Source: CAYXWH01 sp964468755
GTDB lineage: Bacteria > Chloroflexota > Dehalococcoidia > Dehalococcoidales > RBG-16-60-22
Direction of reading: 5' to 3'
Length of the DNA: 13,622 bases
Assembly: GCA_964468755.1 (NCBI GenBank)
Contig: CAYXWH010000051.1
Coordinates: 1 to 13,622 of the forward strand
This document shows positions 12,962-13,622 of this stretch, piece by piece. The position numbers and the translations under genes are program-made. The notes below the pieces were generated by a model. That model ran no database searches. It saw only the letters and a list, made by a program, of their open reading frames with translations, and had not been told where the DNA came from. Positions within the stretch are counted from its first letter, which is position 1; the number at the start of each line of letters is the position of its first letter.

Positions 12962-13621
12962 ATGAAAAAACTAATGGCACTGGTTTTGGCGGCAGTGCTG
13001 CTGGTATCCTTTGCCGCTCCAGTAGCCGCTGCCCCAAATGGAATCGATGTTAACAGATTTCATTACACCTTGAATATCATCGGAAAAAAGGCGGATTGGA
13101 ACGGTAATGGCGACTACGACCACGGCAGCACCATGTTTGTGCCGGCCAATTCAAGCGAACTGAGTTTTACCGGGCCGGATGGCGAGACTGTTATTAAGGG
13201 TGTCAAAATAAATATCGGCCTGGGGCCGGAGTACGCCGTAACGGATGGCAACGCATTCGATGATGGCCAAACCGCGTTCCAGCTGCCCAAAGACAGGTAC
13301 AAGGTTTTTATTGCCATGAGGGGAAAGCCAGGTTTTGCCGCCAGCATCAAGGGATGGATCTACGATAGTGACTCCGATATATCCCTGATGGAAATTGGTG
13401 AGTTCAAAGTTGGCCGGAAATGGGGAGATGCTACCGATGAACTTCTCTATGTTGATTTAAGTGGAATCTTCGGTGCAGAATACGAAAACGTTTATACTTT
13501 GGATTTGCTTGACGGAACAATTCTCGACCCTGATGGCAATCCACTCGTTATCGATGAGTACTTCTGGTCTCTGGTTAGCAACGGAGCAAAGCTGATAAAA
13601 GTGCGAATCTACCCGGTTTAA
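12962..13621 (+). CDS. Exported protein, paralog-like to the preceding gene product
   Basis: A 219-residue protein with a canonical signal peptide (MKK, hydrophobic core 4-20, cleavage after AAA near 24). The mature part follows the same order of segments as the previous protein: FHYTLNIIGKK (33-43) against HFNLNLHG, then GSTMFVPANSSELSF (55-69) against VIVALNGSSTIEY, YKVFIAMRGKPG (113-124) against YYVYGRILGKP, and a terminal KVRIYPV (213-219) against QIRFYPV. It is shorter and lacks the dockerin-like loops, although DWNGNGDYDHG (45-55) is an acidic Asn/Asp/Gly stretch that could bind Ca2+. The start is supported by AAAAGGAGG upstream. The stop is complete, one base before the window end, so any further operon members lie outside. 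The function is unknown. Confidence 0.85.
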   Translation: MKKLMALVLAAVLLVSFAAPVAAAPNGIDVNRFHYTLNIIGKKADWNGNGDYDHGSTMFVPANSSELSFTGPDGETVIKGVKINIGLGPEYAVTDGNAFDDGQTAFQLPKDRYKVFIAMRGKPGFAASIKGWIYDSDSDISLMEIGEFKVGRKWGDATDELLYVDLSGIFGAEYENVYTLDLLDGTILDPDGNPLVIDEYFWSLVSNGAKLIKVRIYPV

Positions 13622-13622
13622 A

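Overview
The window looks like a bacterial chromosome segment of moderate to fairly high GC, most plausibly from the Chloroflexota, Dehalococcoidia-like. That assignment is inference, resting on the mix of type III pantothenate kinase, fused CoaBC, a Mut7-C/zinc-ribbon protein and a cassette of secreted beta-rich proteins. No marker gene settles it. There is no rRNA, CRISPR array, transposase or phage gene.

Region 1 (1 to 8652, all on the minus strand) is a tightly packed housekeeping run. In transcription order it holds a CorA-type metal channel, a YhhQ/VUT-family queuosine-precursor transporter, an MBL-fold hydrolase, a Mut7-C/zinc-ribbon protein, a nitroreductase, a bifunctional NAD(P)HX repair enzyme, pantothenate kinase CoaX and CoaBC. 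After a 143-nt gap containing a G/C-tract inverted repeat come two tandem paralogous small membrane proteins and the 5' part of valS, cut by the window edge. Gaps are mostly 2 to 50 nt, and there are two stop/start overlaps (Mut7-C/nitroreductase and the membrane-protein pair). A good promoter lies before corA. CoaX and CoaBC together supply three steps of coenzyme A synthesis. The NAD(P)HX enzyme repairs damaged nicotinamide cofactors, so the middle of the run is cofactor-centred.

Region 2 (8653 to 10760) holds a small four-cysteine protein transcribed divergently from corA. It converges, 2 nt apart, on a thiolase that starts with GTG, carries an apparent N-terminal insertion and may have a leader of about 220 nt. 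A tRNA-Met(CAT) gene with a near-consensus promoter follows on the plus strand, with an uninterrupted T8 run directly after its CCA.

Region 3 (10705 to 13622, plus strand) begins with about 360 nt without a convincing gene. Then come a promoter, a roughly 213-nt structured leader and three genes for exported proteins. The first resembles a beta-rich extracellular domain family. The second and third look like divergent paralogs of each other, and the second also carries dockerin-like calcium-loop motifs. A long hairpin sits between the first and second genes.

The most interesting points are the probable ATT start of the Mut7-C gene, the secreted three-gene cassette with its structured leader and intercistronic hairpin, the tandem membrane-protein paralogs, and the four-Cys mini-protein.
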